The notes under the pieces are model-generated. The model saw only the letters and a list, made by a program, of their open reading frames with translations. It searched no databases and had not been told where the DNA came from. A stretch of DNA of 64,000 nucleotides from Rathayibacter iranicus NCPPB 2253 = VKM Ac-1602 (lineage in GTDB: Bacteria > Actinomycetota > Actinomycetes > Actinomycetales > Microbacteriaceae): contig NZ_QGDV01000002.1 in the NCBI RefSeq assembly GCF_003149025.1, positions 292,071 to 356,070 of the forward strand. The letters run 5' to 3'. The position numbers were made by a program, and so were the translations under genes. Every line of letters begins with the position of its first letter. The stretch's first letter is position 1. Positions 8,138 through 17,112 of the stretch are shown here, one piece after another.

Positions 8138-9045
8138 CGATCGATCCCCTCCTCGAGGGCAGCGCGGAGAACTGCGGCGGCCTCATCCGGCTTCTCGTAG
8201 TGGATCAGATGACCGACGCCGTCGATCACGTGCAGTCGGCCGTGCGCCAAATGATCGAGAAGACGATACTGCGCCGAGAGCGGAGTGATGTCGTCCTGCG
8301 CCGCCGCAATCAGCTGCGTCGGCACGGCTATGCGGGAGGCGTATTCGCCAACGTCGTGCGAGACCGAGGCGCGAAACGCCTCCAGGAGGGTGTCCCGCGA
8401 GGCGAACGCGCTGAAGTAGCGGTCGTGCTGGTCGTGCACGAACCGGCGCAACGACGGATCCCGCGTTTTCACCATCGCCAGGCTCATGACTCGGACGATC
8501 GGCGGGGCGCTGAGTAAGCGATCACCGAGTGGGCGTGGTAACACTGCGGCGAGCCGGTAGTAGAGGACGGCGAGGCGCGTCAGCGCGCCGCGAGGTCCCG
8601 CCAACGCCGGCGCCCCGATGGGGTTCACCAGCACCAGGAGCGGCGTCGGCAGCCCGTTCGCGACTGCGGCCGCCGCAATGATCGAGCCGAAGGAGTGGCC
8701 GAGCACGACGGCCGAACCGCGCAATCCAAGCGCGTCGAGGAACCCGTTCAGCCAGGAGGTGTACCCGCCAACGTCATGCAGATGTGCGGTCATCGGCGGG
8801 GAGGCGCCGAAGCCCGGCAGGTCGGGCGCGACGACCCGGACATCCGCTCCCCCGCCCAGGAGGCGGGCGATCACCGGCTCGAGGCCGTGGTGCTCACCGC
8901 GGAACCCGTGCACCAGCACCAGCGCGGTCGACGCCGTCGGCGACCCGTAGATCCAGTACGCGGTCGGCGCTCCCGCGACATCCACCGACGCCTCCTCGAT
9001 CAGGAGGCGACCGAGGTCGGCGGCGTAGGGGGAGGGTAACGTCAT
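8134..9045 (-). CDS. Alpha/beta hydrolase
   Basis: A 303-residue alpha/beta-hydrolase-fold enzyme. The oxyanion HG motif is LVHGFRGEHHG. The nucleophile elbow is VLGHSFGS (Ser). The acid is in AAQDDITPL and the catalytic His in GVGHLIHYE. There is no signal peptide. Several start codons are possible: ATG 9045 has GGGGAG 6 nt upstream and a TACGAT hexamer 10 nt upstream, so I prefer it to ATG 9057. The frame remains open up to 9213, overlapping the divergent treS region. It is co-transcribed with the following glycosyltransferase through an ATGA overlap. The physiological ester or amide is unknown. Confidence 0.86.
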   Translation of the reverse strand: MTLPSPYAADLGRLLIEEASVDVAGAPTAYWIYGSPTASTALVLVHGFRGEHHGLEPVIARLLGGGADVRVVAPDLPGFGASPPMTAHLHDVGGYTSWLNGFLDALGLRGSAVVLGHSFGSIIAAAAVANGLPTPLLVLVNPIGAPALAGPRGALTRLAVLYYRLAAVLPRPLGDRLLSAPPIVRVMSLAMVKTRDPSLRRFVHDQHDRYFSAFASRDTLLEAFRASVSHDVGEYASRIAVPTQLIAAAQDDITPLSAQYRLLDHLAHGRLHVIDGVGHLIHYEKPDEAAAVLRAALEEGIDR

Positions 9046-9202
9046 GGCGCTCCCCATCGTAGGGAAAGCCTGTGGAACTTCTCGCCGCAACGCCTTGCGT
9101 GGCCCTGATCCGAGCCGCAACCATGAGCACGCGCTCGCATCGTGGCGCACCGCCCCCGTCTCGCAGACGGTCATCCGCTCAGGCAGCAGCAGAAGGAGCA
9201 CC

Positions 9203-10918
9203 GTGAGCTTCACGTCGCCGATCCAACTCCCCGGACTCGCCCTCGACCCCCAGTGGTATCGCCGGGCCGTGTTCTACGAGGTGATGATCCGGTCGTACTA
9301 CGACTCCAACGGGGACGGCGCCGGCGACATCAACGGACTCGCGTCCAAGCTCGACTATCTTCAGTGGCTCGGGATCGACGCCCTCTGGCTTCCGCCGTTC
9401 TACCTGTCACCCCTGCGTGACGGCGGCTACGACGTCTCCGACTTCAAGGCGATCCTCCCCGAATTCGGCACGATGGAGGATTTCCGGGACCTGGTGCGAA
9501 AGGCCCATGAGCGCAATATGCGGATCGTGATGGACTTCCCGCTGAACCACACCAGCGACCAGCATGAGTGGTTCCAGCAGTCGCGCTCCGACCCCGAGGG
9601 CCCCTACGGTGACTTCTACGTCTGGAACGACACGGACGACAAGTGGCCGGATATTCGCATCATCTTCGTCGACACCGAGGATTCGAACTGGGCATTCGAC
9701 GCCGAACGCCGCCAGTTCTACTTCCACCGCTTCTTCTCGCACCAGCCCGACCTCAACTTCGAGAACCCGGCGGTGCACGAGGCAATCCACGACATCGTCA
9801 AGTTCTGGCTCGACCTGGGCGTCGACGGCATCCGCCTCGATGCGATCCCCTACCTCTACGAATCCGACGAGGGCAACGGCGAGGGCGAACCTCCGACGCA
9901 CGATTTCATCAAGAACCTTCGCACAATGGTCGACCGCGATTACCCGGGCCGCATTTTGATCGCGGAGGCGAATCAGTGGCCGCGCGAGGTCGCCGCATTC
10001 TTTGGTACGGAGGAGGAGCCCGAGTGCCACATGGCATTCGACTTCCCGGTGATGCCCCGCGTCTTCTACTCTCTCCGCGCGCAGACCGCGAACGAGCTGA
10101 AGAAGGTGCTCTCCGAGACCTTCGACATTCCCAGCGGAGCCGCCTGGGGAGTGTTCCTGCGCAATCACGACGAGTTGACTCTCGAGATGGTCTCGGAGGA
10201 GTACCGCCAGGCGATGTACGGCTGGTACGCCTACGACCCGCGGATGCGCTCGAACATCGGCATCCGGCGTCGCCTCGCGCCACTGCTCGACAATTCGCGC
10301 GCAGAACTCGAGCTCATCAACGCGCTCCTCTTCTCCCTAGCAGGAAGCCCCTTCCTCTACTACGGCGACGAAATCGGGATGGGCGACAACATTTGGCTCA
10401 ACGACCGCGACGCCTCCCGCACGCCGATGCAGTGGACGCCCGATCGCAACGCCGGTTTCTCCGCCGCCGATCCGGGCAAGCTCGTGCAGCCGATCGTGCA
10501 GTCGCTCGTCTACCACTACAACCAGGTCAACGTGGAGGCGCAGCTCGCGCAGTCCCGCTCGCTCCTGCACTGGATGCGAAACGTCCTGCACGTGCGTCGC
10601 GGCCACCCGGCGTTCGGCCTCGGCTCGATGCGTGTGCTCGAGACTGACCACGAGTCGGTGCTCGCTTTCGTGCGCGACTACGCGGGTTCCGGTAGTGAGA
10701 TGGGCGACCAGCCCGAGGAGGTGCTCTGCGTCTTCAGCTTCAACCACAACCCGGTGTCAGTGACGATCACCGACCCCGAGAACCCCGGATCGACGCTGAG
10801 CGACCTCTTCGGAGGCGGACGCTTCCCCGGCTTCACCGAGGCCGGCACGCTCACCATGACCCTCGGCACCCAAGGCTTCTTCTGGCTGCACGTGGCGAAG
10901 GCGCGCGGAGCGCGCTGA
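9203..10918 (+). CDS. treS: Trehalose synthase (maltose alpha-D-glucosyltransferase), GH13
   Basis: A 571-residue intramolecular transglucosidase that interconverts maltose and trehalose in the cytoplasm. It also feeds the TreS-Pep2-GlgE route in actinobacteria. GH13 residues are visible: the catalytic nucleophile in DGIRLDAIPYLYE, the acid/base Glu in ILIAEANQWP, and the transition-state Asp in FLRNHDELTLEM. The start GTG 9203 follows AGAAGGAG with 4 nt spacing and gives the family-like N-terminus (LDPQWYRRAVFYEVMIRSYY). No maltokinase domain is fused, and no pep2 follows. Divergent from the hydrolase/glycosyltransferase pair. A hairpin terminator lies 15 nt after the stop. Confidence 0.94.
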   Translation: MSFTSPIQLPGLALDPQWYRRAVFYEVMIRSYYDSNGDGAGDINGLASKLDYLQWLGIDALWLPPFYLSPLRDGGYDVSDFKAILPEFGTMEDFRDLVRKAHERNMRIVMDFPLNHTSDQHEWFQQSRSDPEGPYGDFYVWNDTDDKWPDIRIIFVDTEDSNWAFDAERRQFYFHRFFSHQPDLNFENPAVHEAIHDIVKFWLDLGVDGIRLDAIPYLYESDEGNGEGEPPTHDFIKNLRTMVDRDYPGRILIAEANQWPREVAAFFGTEEEPECHMAFDFPVMPRVFYSLRAQTANELKKVLSETFDIPSGAAWGVFLRNHDELTLEMVSEEYRQAMYGWYAYDPRMRSNIGIRRRLAPLLDNSRAELELINALLFSLAGSPFLYYGDEIGMGDNIWLNDRDASRTPMQWTPDRNAGFSAADPGKLVQPIVQSLVYHYNQVNVEAQLAQSRSLLHWMRNVLHVRRGHPAFGLGSMRVLETDHESVLAFVRDYAGSGSEMGDQPEEVLCVFSFNHNPVSVTITDPENPGSTLSDLFGGGRFPGFTEAGTLTMTLGTQGFFWLHVAKARGAR

Positions 10919-10932
10919 GCCGCAGCACACCG

Positions 10933-10965
10933 CGGGGCCTCCGGCCGATGTCAGAGGCCCCGTTT
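10933..10965 (+). terminator. Rho-independent-type terminator after treS
   Basis: A 9-bp perfect stem (CGGGGCCTC 10933-10941 with GAGGCCCCG 10954-10962) has a 12-nt loop and is followed by TTTA. Confidence 0.75.
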
Positions 10966-10970
10966 ATGCT
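10965..10970 (+). promoter_or_regulatory. -10 element TATGCT, leaderless start of exonuclease gene
   Basis: TATGCT is followed by 6 nt (GTCCGC) and the GTG at 10977. It overlaps the tail of the treS terminator. Confidence 0.6.
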
Positions 10971-10976
10971 GTCCGC

Positions 10977-11765
10977 GTGAGCACCACCGCACAGACCGAG
11001 CCCACCCTGTTCGACGATGGCGAGTTCGGCAGTGATGCCGAGTTCGAGAGGCCGGACGAACGTGCCCCGGCTGCGGGAGCGCACTGGTTCGATCTCCTCG
11101 CGGTGTTCGACCTCGAGACGACGGGCATCGACGTGCGTACGAGTCGCATTGTCACGGCATATGTCGGCGTCCTCGACGCAGCGGGCCAGCCCATCGAGGG
11201 AACGACCTGGCTGGCCGACCCCGGAATCGAGATTCCCCCCGGTGCGAGCGCCGTGCACGGCATCACCACCGACTACGCGCACGAGCACGGACGCCCTCCC
11301 GGCGAGGTCGTCGCCGAGATCTCGGAGTCGCTGCGCTCGCTCCTCGCGCGCGGCGTCCCGGTCGTCGTGTACAACGCACCCTACGACCTCTCGCTTCTGG
11401 CGCATGAAGCGCGTCGCTGGGGCGTCCCGGTCTTGCTCGACCCGAGCCCGGTCATTGATCCGCTCGTCATCGACAAGGCGGTCGACCGCTTTCGCAAGGG
11501 CAAGCGCACTCTCACCGTCGCTGCCGAGCATTACGGAGTCGCCCTTACCGAGGCCCACGATGCCGGAGCCGACGCGATCGCCGCCGGTCGGGTCGCTCAG
11601 GCCATCGGCCGCGCGTTCGCCAACGAACTTGGCGTCGACGCCGAGGCCCTCCACGAGCTGCAGGTCGACTGGTGTAGCACGCAGGCCGCATCATTCCAGG
11701 AGTACATGCGCCGCGTACGCGACGAGTCCTTTGTCGCTGATGGCACGTGGCCCGTCCGCCACTAA
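10977..11765 (+). CDS. DEDDh 3'-5' exonuclease (DnaQ/epsilon-like)
   Basis: A 262-residue exonuclease-domain protein. Exo I is VFDLETTGIDV (Asp/Glu), Exo II region is VYNAPYDLSLL (Asp), and Exo III is EAHDAGADA (His-x4-Asp). The N-terminal ~35 residues are acidic and low complexity. Such free-standing epsilon-like enzymes degrade single-stranded DNA or RNA ends in repair. It is not linked to a polymerase gene here. Start GTG 10977 has a -10 hexamer 6 nt upstream and no ribosome site. Convergent with the YdeI gene, 6 nt apart. Confidence 0.88.
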   Translation: MSTTAQTEPTLFDDGEFGSDAEFERPDERAPAAGAHWFDLLAVFDLETTGIDVRTSRIVTAYVGVLDAAGQPIEGTTWLADPGIEIPPGASAVHGITTDYAHEHGRPPGEVVAEISESLRSLLARGVPVVVYNAPYDLSLLAHEARRWGVPVLLDPSPVIDPLVIDKAVDRFRKGKRTLTVAAEHYGVALTEAHDAGADAIAAGRVAQAIGRAFANELGVDAEALHELQVDWCSTQAASFQEYMRRVRDESFVADGTWPVRH

Positions 11766-11771
11766 CGCCCT

Positions 11772-12344
11772 TTAAGTAAGGGTGCGCCCCTGCTGCAGCA
11801 GCGCCACGTACTCCGCGATCCGCCGCTCTCGCGTCTCGGGCCGCTTGAGCTGCGAGAGCCGGAAGAGGAACGCGAAGCGTTTCTGCCCGCTCACTGTCGC
11901 GAAGAAGGCCTGCGCCACCGGATCACCGTCGAGCGCCACCTGAAAATCGGCCGGCACCTCTGCATCGCGCTGCCGGTACGCCGCATCCCAGCGCCCGTCC
12001 GCCCGAGCCCGCTCCACCTCCGCGAGCCCCGCGGGCAGCATCCGCCCCTCCGCAAGCAACCGGGCCACATGGTCGCGGTTGACCTTCGACCACGGGCTCG
12101 CCCGGCGCCTCGGGGTAAACGCCTGGAGCTTGAACTGCTCATCGAAGGCACCCGCTTGGCCGTCGATCCAACCGTGGCAGAGCGCGATGTCCAGCGCCTC
12201 CGCGTAGGTGATCCCCGGATCCGTGGCCGCCTTCTTACGCAACTTAAGCCGGACACCTCCCGGGTCCGGTTCCCCGCGCAGGTACTCGTCCCACTGCTCG
12301 GCTGTGGCGAACGGCAGGATCGGCTTGTCGGCGAAGGACACCAT
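11772..12344 (-). CDS. YdeI/OmpD-associated family protein
   Basis: A 190-residue protein of the YdeI family, which is named from enterobacterial stress proteins but whose biochemical role is not established. Supporting features are the conserved CHGWIDGQ segment near residue 57, FTPRRRASPWSKVN near residue 76, and the C-terminal KRFAFLFRLSQLKRPETRERRI helix pair. It has no signal peptide or membrane segment. Start ATG 12344 gives a typical N-terminus (PILPFATAEQWDEYL). Downstream is the convergent exonuclease gene. Confidence 0.8.
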   Translation of the reverse strand: MVSFADKPILPFATAEQWDEYLRGEPDPGGVRLKLRKKAATDPGITYAEALDIALCHGWIDGQAGAFDEQFKLQAFTPRRRASPWSKVNRDHVARLLAEGRMLPAGLAEVERARADGRWDAAYRQRDAEVPADFQVALDGDPVAQAFFATVSGQKRFAFLFRLSQLKRPETRERRIAEYVALLQQGRTLT

Positions 12345-12496
12345 TCCGGGACGCTACCGCGTCCGCGGCCCCACCGCGCTACGGATACGCAAGTACCGCT
12401 TGTCCCCGTTGTGTCCGCGCAAGGTCGATTGCGGCCCTGGTGACGGTGACGGAATTCTGCCGACTATCCTCCGAATCCGTCGCCTCGAAGCCGTAT

Positions 12497-12544
12497 GCGC
12501 CGAGCACGACCGGCGCCGAGCACGACCGGCGCCGAGCACGACAA
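12497..12544. repeat. Tandem repeat, 16-bp unit x3
   Basis: Unit GCGCCGAGCACGACCG occurs at 12497-12512, 12513-12528 and 12529-12544. The last copy differs only in its final two bases. It abuts the L31 terminator stem in the YdeI/rpmE2 intergenic region. No ORF of interest reads through it. Confidence 0.9.
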
Positions 12545-12575
12545 AGGGCCCCCGACCGCGTGGTCGAGGGCCCTT
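12544..12575 (-). terminator. Terminator hairpin downstream of L31 gene
   Basis: An outer stem AAGGGCCC (12544-12551) pairs with GGGCCCTT (12568-12575). The inner stem is CGACC with GGTCG. On the minus strand the stem ends in T residues (CCCTTTGT). Confidence 0.75.
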
Positions 12576-12585
12576 CGAGGACGTG

Positions 12586-12834
12586 CTACTTGCCGAAGTT
12601 CTTGAACCGGAGGTTGAACTTCTCGACGCGACCGGCGGAGTCCATGAGACGCTGCTTGCCCGTGTAGAACGGGTGTGAGGCGGAGGAGATCTCGACGTCG
12701 ATGACGGGGTAGGTGACACCGTCAAGCTCGATCGTCTTGGTGCTCTTCGCGGTCGAGCGGGTGAGGAACGTCTCACCGGACGCAAGGTCGCGGAAGACGA
12801 TCGCGGAGTACTCGGGGTGAATGTCGGTCTTCAT
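12586..12834 (-). CDS. rpmE2: 50S ribosomal protein L31, type B (zinc-independent)
   Basis: An 82-residue large-subunit ribosomal protein, [16 protein letters not shown] at the N-terminus. It contains no cysteine at all, so it is the C-minus (type B) paralogue. In many bacteria this form replaces zinc-binding L31 when zinc is scarce. The conserved [20 protein letters not shown] segment is present. The ATG at 12834 has a purine-rich site (GAGGACAGGA) upstream. I looked for a Zur-type palindrome in 12835-12977 and did not see a convincing one, so zinc control is not demonstrated. Terminator hairpin follows directly. Confidence 0.95.
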   Translation of the reverse strand: MKTDIHPEYSAIVFRDLASGETFLTRSTAKSTKTIELDGVTYPVIDVEISSASHPFYTGKQRLMDSAGRVEKFNLRFKNFGK

Positions 12835-12977
12835 GGTCGTGTCCTGTCCTCGATGGTCCTGAACCGCACCTGTCATCGACGGGAACGGGTGGAAGTGGGC
12901 GGGAACACCGCGAACGGGCCCGAACCAGCTATCGAGAATATCAGACCGACAGTGTCGAGAAAAGGCCGCGCCCGCAC

Positions 12978-13763
12978 TCAGCCGCGAGCGCGGGCCGAGA
13001 AGCGCCCATTTTCGCGAGTAAGCGCGATGTCGAGCCCAAACGTCTCGGCCAGGGTCGCCTCGGTCAGCGATTCCGCCAGGGGACCGGCCACCACGACCGC
13101 CCCATCTCGAAGGAGCAGCGCGTGGGTGAAGCCGTCCGGGATCTCCTCGACGTGGTGGGTCACCATCACGATTGCGGGCGAGGCCGGGTCCTTCGCGAAA
13201 CCGCCGAGCAGCTGCACCAGCTCTTCGCGGGCGCCGAGGTCGAGGCTCGCGGCCGGCTCGTCGAGCAAAAGCAGCTCGGGGTCGGTCATGATCGCGCGGG
13301 CGATCTGGACGCGCTTTTGCTCGCCGTCCGAGAGCGTGCCGAAGGTGCGCTCGGCAAGGTGCTCGAGCTTCCACTCGGCCAGAACTCGGCGAGCTCGGCG
13401 CTCGTCAATTGCGTCGTAACCCTCGTTCCAGCGGCCGGTTACGGCGTAGGCGGCGGTCATCACCACGTCGAGCACGGTCTCGCCGGCGGGCAGTCGTCGG
13501 GCCATCGCGGTCGAGGCGTAACCGATACGCGGCCGCAGCTCGAAGACATCGACGCGACCCAGCGCGTCCCCAAGCAGCTGCGCGATACCGGTCGAAGGGT
13601 AATTCTGCGCGGCGGCAATCTGCAGGATCGACGTTTTACCGGCGCCATTGGGGCCGAGGATCACCCAACGCTCGTCCTCGGCGACGTCCCACGACACGTG
13701 ATCGAGGATCCGCTTGCCGTTCCGGACAAAGGAGACATCGGCGAACGAGACAACGCTGGGCAT
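12978..13763 (-). CDS. Stand-alone ABC transporter ATP-binding protein
   Basis: A 261-residue ABC ATPase. Walker A is [11 protein letters not shown], the signature is [14 protein letters not shown], Walker B is [14 protein letters not shown], and the H-loop His is in VTHHVEEIP. No permease gene is adjacent, so the partner is unknown. The YlmA/ModF-like pattern ([18 protein letters not shown]) is common in actinobacteria. There are two ATGs, at 13772 and 13763. The first overlaps a TAGAAT hexamer, so the second, 7 nt downstream of that -10, is the likely leaderless start. It lies just downstream of glgA on the same strand. Confidence 0.86.
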   Translation of the reverse strand: MPSVVSFADVSFVRNGKRILDHVSWDVAEDERWVILGPNGAGKTSILQIAAAQNYPSTGIAQLLGDALGRVDVFELRPRIGYASTAMARRLPAGETVLDVVMTAAYAVTGRWNEGYDAIDERRARRVLAEWKLEHLAERTFGTLSDGEQKRVQIARAIMTDPELLLLDEPAASLDLGAREELVQLLGGFAKDPASPAIVMVTHHVEEIPDGFTHALLLRDGAVVVAGPLAESLTEATLAETFGLDIALTRENGRFSARARG

Positions 13764-13770
13764 AGCAGCC

Positions 13771-13776
13771 ATTCTA
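13771..13776 (-). promoter_or_regulatory. -10 element TAGAAT, leaderless start of ABC ATPase
   Basis: TAGAAT is 7 nt upstream of ATG 13763. Its AT plus the next G also form the upstream ATG 13772, which would therefore not be transcribed from this promoter. Confidence 0.5.
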
Positions 13777-13795
13777 AAGGGAGTGCCTGAGCGGG

Positions 13796-14977
13796 TCAGA
13801 CGAGCGACTCGTAGATGGCTCGGGTGTCCCGAGCAATGTGGGTCCAGCTGAAATGGCTCTGCGCGCGGTCGCGGCCCGCTGCACCCATTCGCTGAGCTGC
13901 CTCGGGGTCGGCGACGACCTCGGCGAGTGCCGCGGCCAGGTCAGCGACATAGCGTTCAGGATCGACGGGCGTGCCGGTTCCGTCCGTCGCCTGCTCGATC
14001 GGCACGAGCCGACCGGTCACTCCGTCGACGACGACCTCCGGAATACCGCCGGTCGCCGTGCCGACGACCGCCGCGCCGCAGGCCATCGCCTCGAGGTTGA
14101 CGATGCCGAGCGGCTCGTAGATCGACGGGCAGACGAACGTGGTTGCGGCCGTCAGCACTGCCGAAAGATGGTGCCGAGGCAGGTGCCGGTCGATCCAGAC
14201 GACGCCGGTGCGCTCCTCCTGGAGACTGCGAACGAGCGTCGTCACCTCGGCCATGATCTCTGGAGTATCGGGCGCACCTGCGCAGAGCACGAGCTGCACG
14301 TCGGGCGGCAGGGTCGCCGCGGCCCGCAGGAGGTAGGGCAGGCCTTTCTGTCGGGTGATGCGGCCAACGAAGACCACTGACGGTCGCGAAGAGTCGATGC
14401 CGAGCTCCGTCAGGACAGCCTCGTCCTCGACCGGGTGCCAGGCGTCGAGGTCGATGCCGTTGTAGACGACGTGCACCTTGGCGGGATCGAGCGCCGGGTA
14501 CGAGCGGAGGATGTCGGTGCGCATGCCGCCGGATACCGCGATCACGGCGTCGGCGTTTTCGTACGCCTCGCGCTCGATCCAACTCGAGACGCGATAGCCG
14601 CCGCCGAGCTGCTCGGCCTTCCATGGCCGCAGCGGCTCGAGGCTGTGCGCCGAGACCACGTGTGGGATGCCGTGGAGCAGTTGAGCCAGGCGTCCCGCCG
14701 CATTCGCGTACCAGGTGTGGGAGTGGACCAGATCGGCTCCCGCCACATCCTGCGCGATCTGCAGGTCGACTCCGAGGGTCTGCAGCGCACCGTTTGCCTG
14801 CGCCAACTCCGCGGGAACGGGATACGCGAACGTCCCCTTCTCGTCGCGCGGCGCACCGAAGCAGCGCACCACGACCTCCAGATCTCTCCGCAGCGCCATC
14901 GTGAGTTCGGCCACGTGCACACCGGCTCCCCCGTACACCTCAGGCGGATATTCCTTGGTCAGCAAATCGACTCGCAC
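13796..14977 (-). CDS. glgA: Glycogen synthase / alpha-glucan glucosyltransferase (actinobacterial GlgA/GlgM type)
   Basis: A 393-residue GT-B enzyme with N-terminal KEYPPEVYGGAGVHVAEL (acceptor/ADP-Glc loop). VFVGRITRQKGLPYLL opens the C-lobe and SIYEPLGIVNLEAMACG is the donor-site signature. In actinobacteria the divergent glgA-glgC arrangement is conserved. The mycobacterial homologue (GlgM) makes maltose-1-phosphate from ADP-glucose and glucose-1-phosphate, so either glucan elongation or M1P synthesis is possible. GTG 14977 has TACGGT 6 nt upstream. It shares a 76-bp divergent promoter region with glgC. Confidence 0.93.
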   Translation of the reverse strand: MRVDLLTKEYPPEVYGGAGVHVAELTMALRRDLEVVVRCFGAPRDEKGTFAYPVPAELAQANGALQTLGVDLQIAQDVAGADLVHSHTWYANAAGRLAQLLHGIPHVVSAHSLEPLRPWKAEQLGGGYRVSSWIEREAYENADAVIAVSGGMRTDILRSYPALDPAKVHVVYNGIDLDAWHPVEDEAVLTELGIDSSRPSVVFVGRITRQKGLPYLLRAAATLPPDVQLVLCAGAPDTPEIMAEVTTLVRSLQEERTGVVWIDRHLPRHHLSAVLTAATTFVCPSIYEPLGIVNLEAMACGAAVVGTATGGIPEVVVDGVTGRLVPIEQATDGTGTPVDPERYVADLAAALAEVVADPEAAQRMGAAGRDRAQSHFSWTHIARDTRAIYESLV

Positions 14978-14983
14978 CCCCGA

Positions 14984-14989
14984 ACCGTA
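14984..14989 (-). promoter_or_regulatory. -10 element TACGGT, leaderless start of glgA
   Basis: TACGGT is separated by 6 nt (TCGGGG) from GTG 14977. Confidence 0.6.
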
Positions 14990-15041
14990 GTACAGCCCGC
15001 TACTGCGGCGACAGACGGGTCCGCTGACGAGCCCAAGCCCC

Positions 15042-15047
15042 TACTGT
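15042..15047 (+). promoter_or_regulatory. -10 element TACTGT, leaderless start of glgC
   Basis: TACTGT is separated by 6 nt (TAGGCC) from ATG 15054. The divergent glgA uses the same geometry, so both genes of the pair look leaderless. Confidence 0.6.
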
Positions 15048-15053
15048 TAGGCC

Positions 15054-16313
15054 ATGCAGTCAAAGAAGATTTTCGGCATCGTCCTCGCCGGCGGCGAGGG
15101 AAAGCGGCTCATGCCCTTGACGGCCGACCGAGCGAAGCCCGCGGTGCCGTTCGGTGGCCAATACCGGCTGATCGACTTCGCGCTCTCTAACCTCATCAAT
15201 TCCGGTCTCACCCAGATCGTCGTGTTGACCCAGTACAAGTCGCACTCGCTCGACCGCCACGTCTCGCAGACCTGGCGCCTCTCCGGACTGCTCAACTCGT
15301 ACGTCGCGTCAGTGCCCGCGCAGCAGCGCCTCGGCAAGCGCTGGTTCAGCGGCTCGGCCGACGCCATCCTGCAGAGCCTCAACCTGATCCGCGACGAGAA
15401 GCCCGACATCGTCGTCGTGGTCGGCGCCGACCATGTCTACCGGATGGACTTCTCGCAGATGATCGACGCGCACGTCGCGTCGGGCGCGAAAGCGACGGTC
15501 GCGGCTATCCGCCAGCCGATCGCGCTCGCCGACCAGTTCGGCGTGATCCAGCTCGCGGGCGACGAGGCGGGCGACGGAATCGTCCCCACGATGATCTCGG
15601 AGTTTCTCGAGAAGCCGAAGAATGCTGTGGGGCTCGCTGATGCGCCCCATGAGGTTCTCGCCTCAATGGGGAACTACGTCTTCGATGCCGACGCGCTGAT
15701 CGACGCGGTCATCCGCGACGGTGAACTCTCCTCCTCCGATCACGACATGGGCGGCGACATCATTCCGGACTTCGTCGCCCGCGGCGAGGCCGGCGTCTAC
15801 GACCTCAAGCTCAACGAGGTCCCCGGGTCGACCGATCGCGACCGCTACTACTGGCGCGACGTCGGCACCATCGACTCGTTCTTCGAGGCGCACCAGGACC
15901 TCATCTCGGCGCTGCCGGTGTTCAACCTTTACAACCAGCAGTGGCCGATCTTCTCGTCGCAGCTGAACTCACCTCCCGCCAAGATCGTGCGCGACGGCAA
16001 GGGCAACATGGGGTCGACGATCGACTCGGTTGTGTCGCTGGGCACGGTGATCTCGGGCGCGCATATCGAGCGCAGCGTCGTCGGTCCATGGACCGTCATC
16101 GAGTCGAACGCCACCGTCACCGACTCCGTCGTCTTCGACAAGGTGCGGATCGGCCCGGACTCTCTCATCATGCGCGCTATCCTCGACAAAGACGTCGTCG
16201 TCGAGCCCGGCGCTCGTGTCGGCGTGGACCACGATCACGATCGCGAGCGCGGGTTCACCGTTACCGAGTCGGGCATCACCGTCGTTGGCAAGGGCGTCGT
16301 CGTCCACCCGTAG
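15054..16313 (+). CDS. glgC: Glucose-1-phosphate adenylyltransferase (ADP-glucose pyrophosphorylase)
   Basis: A 419-residue enzyme making ADP-glucose from ATP and glucose-1-phosphate, the committed step of glycogen synthesis. The nucleotidyltransferase domain opens [19 protein letters not shown] and continues [31 protein letters not shown] and the sugar-phosphate region [12 protein letters not shown] follow. The last ~100 residues form a left-handed beta-helix with hexapeptide-like repeats. Length is typical. Divergent from glgA. A weak hairpin (GTGCT/AGCAC) follows the stop, ahead of serB. Confidence 0.96.
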   Translation: MQSKKIFGIVLAGGEGKRLMPLTADRAKPAVPFGGQYRLIDFALSNLINSGLTQIVVLTQYKSHSLDRHVSQTWRLSGLLNSYVASVPAQQRLGKRWFSGSADAILQSLNLIRDEKPDIVVVVGADHVYRMDFSQMIDAHVASGAKATVAAIRQPIALADQFGVIQLAGDEAGDGIVPTMISEFLEKPKNAVGLADAPHEVLASMGNYVFDADALIDAVIRDGELSSSDHDMGGDIIPDFVARGEAGVYDLKLNEVPGSTDRDRYYWRDVGTIDSFFEAHQDLISALPVFNLYNQQWPIFSSQLNSPPAKIVRDGKGNMGSTIDSVVSLGTVISGAHIERSVVGPWTVIESNATVTDSVVFDKVRIGPDSLIMRAILDKDVVVEPGARVGVDHDHDRERGFTVTESGITVVGKGVVVHP

Positions 16314-16364
16314 CATCCCCGCGGGTGCTTATCAGCACGCCCACCCGACCGATTGGCCCGGCCC

Positions 16365-17024
16365 TTGAGTGAGCGTTCCGCGACTCCTTCCCGCTTTCTC
16401 GTCGTTCTCGACGCGGACTCCACCCTCCTGCAGGACGAGGTGATCGAACTTCTCGCTGTGCACGCGGGCTCCGAGGAGCGGGTAGCCGCTATCACCGCCC
16501 GGGCCATGCGCGGCGAACTCGACTTCGGCGAAAGCCTGCGCGAGCGGGTCGCGACACTGGCGGGCGTCTCGGAGTCGATCTTCGCCGAGGTGAGCGCCGG
16601 CGTCCGGGTCACCCCCGGGGCCGCGCAACTGGTCGCCGGAGTTCATGCCGCGGGTGGTCGAGTCGGAGTCGTCTCAGGCGGCTTCCACGAGATTCTCGAT
16701 CCGGTCGCTGGCACCCTCGGCCTCGACTTCGTCCGCGCGAACCGGCTCTGCTGCTCCAGTGGCCGCCTCACAGGAGCGGTCACCGGCCCGGTCATCGACG
16801 CTGCGGCGAAGGCGAAGGCACTGCGCGAGTGGGCGGCTGAGTGCGGCGTCCCTCCTCAGCGCACCATCGCTGTGGGTGATGGCGCCAATGACCTCGAGAT
16901 GATGGCGATCGCCGCGCTGTCCGTCGCCTTCAACGCCAAGCCCCTCGTCCGTGAACGTGCCGATCTCATCGTCGATGGCCTCGATCTCTCGCAACTGCTG
17001 CCGCTGTTGGGGCTGCGCGGCTGA
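16365..17024 (+). CDS. serB: Phosphoserine phosphatase (HAD superfamily)
   Basis: A 219-residue HAD phosphatase for the last step of serine synthesis. Motif I is VVLDADSTLLQDEVIELLA (DxDST, as in SerB), motif II is VVSGGFHEI, and motif IV is AVGDGANDLEMM. No ACT domain precedes it, unlike longer SerB proteins. The start is uncertain: TTG 16365 is the closest initiator to motif I. An upstream in-frame TTG at 16353 is the alternative, and neither has a clear ribosome site. The gene follows glgC on the same strand. Confidence 0.88.
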   Translation: MSERSATPSRFLVVLDADSTLLQDEVIELLAVHAGSEERVAAITARAMRGELDFGESLRERVATLAGVSESIFAEVSAGVRVTPGAAQLVAGVHAAGGRVGVVSGGFHEILDPVAGTLGLDFVRANRLCCSSGRLTGAVTGPVIDAAAKAKALREWAAECGVPPQRTIAVGDGANDLEMMAIAALSVAFNAKPLVRERADLIVDGLDLSQLLPLLGLRG

Positions 17025-17112
17025 GGATCGGCGGTTCTCGCTCCGACCCCGCAGCGGCCTCGACGGGCATGGTCGCCTTGATGCGCATGCATCTCAGCAC
17101 GACGCTGATCGT

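Noticed and set aside
12497..12544. Possible CRISPR-like array
   Set aside because: The units are directly adjacent with no spacers, and no cas gene is in the window.
12835..12977. Possible Zur box upstream of zinc-independent L31
   Set aside because: No palindrome resembling known actinobacterial Zur sites could be seen; only GAATATC-like fragments.
16321..16345. Terminator after glgC
   Set aside because: Only a 5-bp stem (GTGCT/AGCAC) with no T tract; too weak to call.
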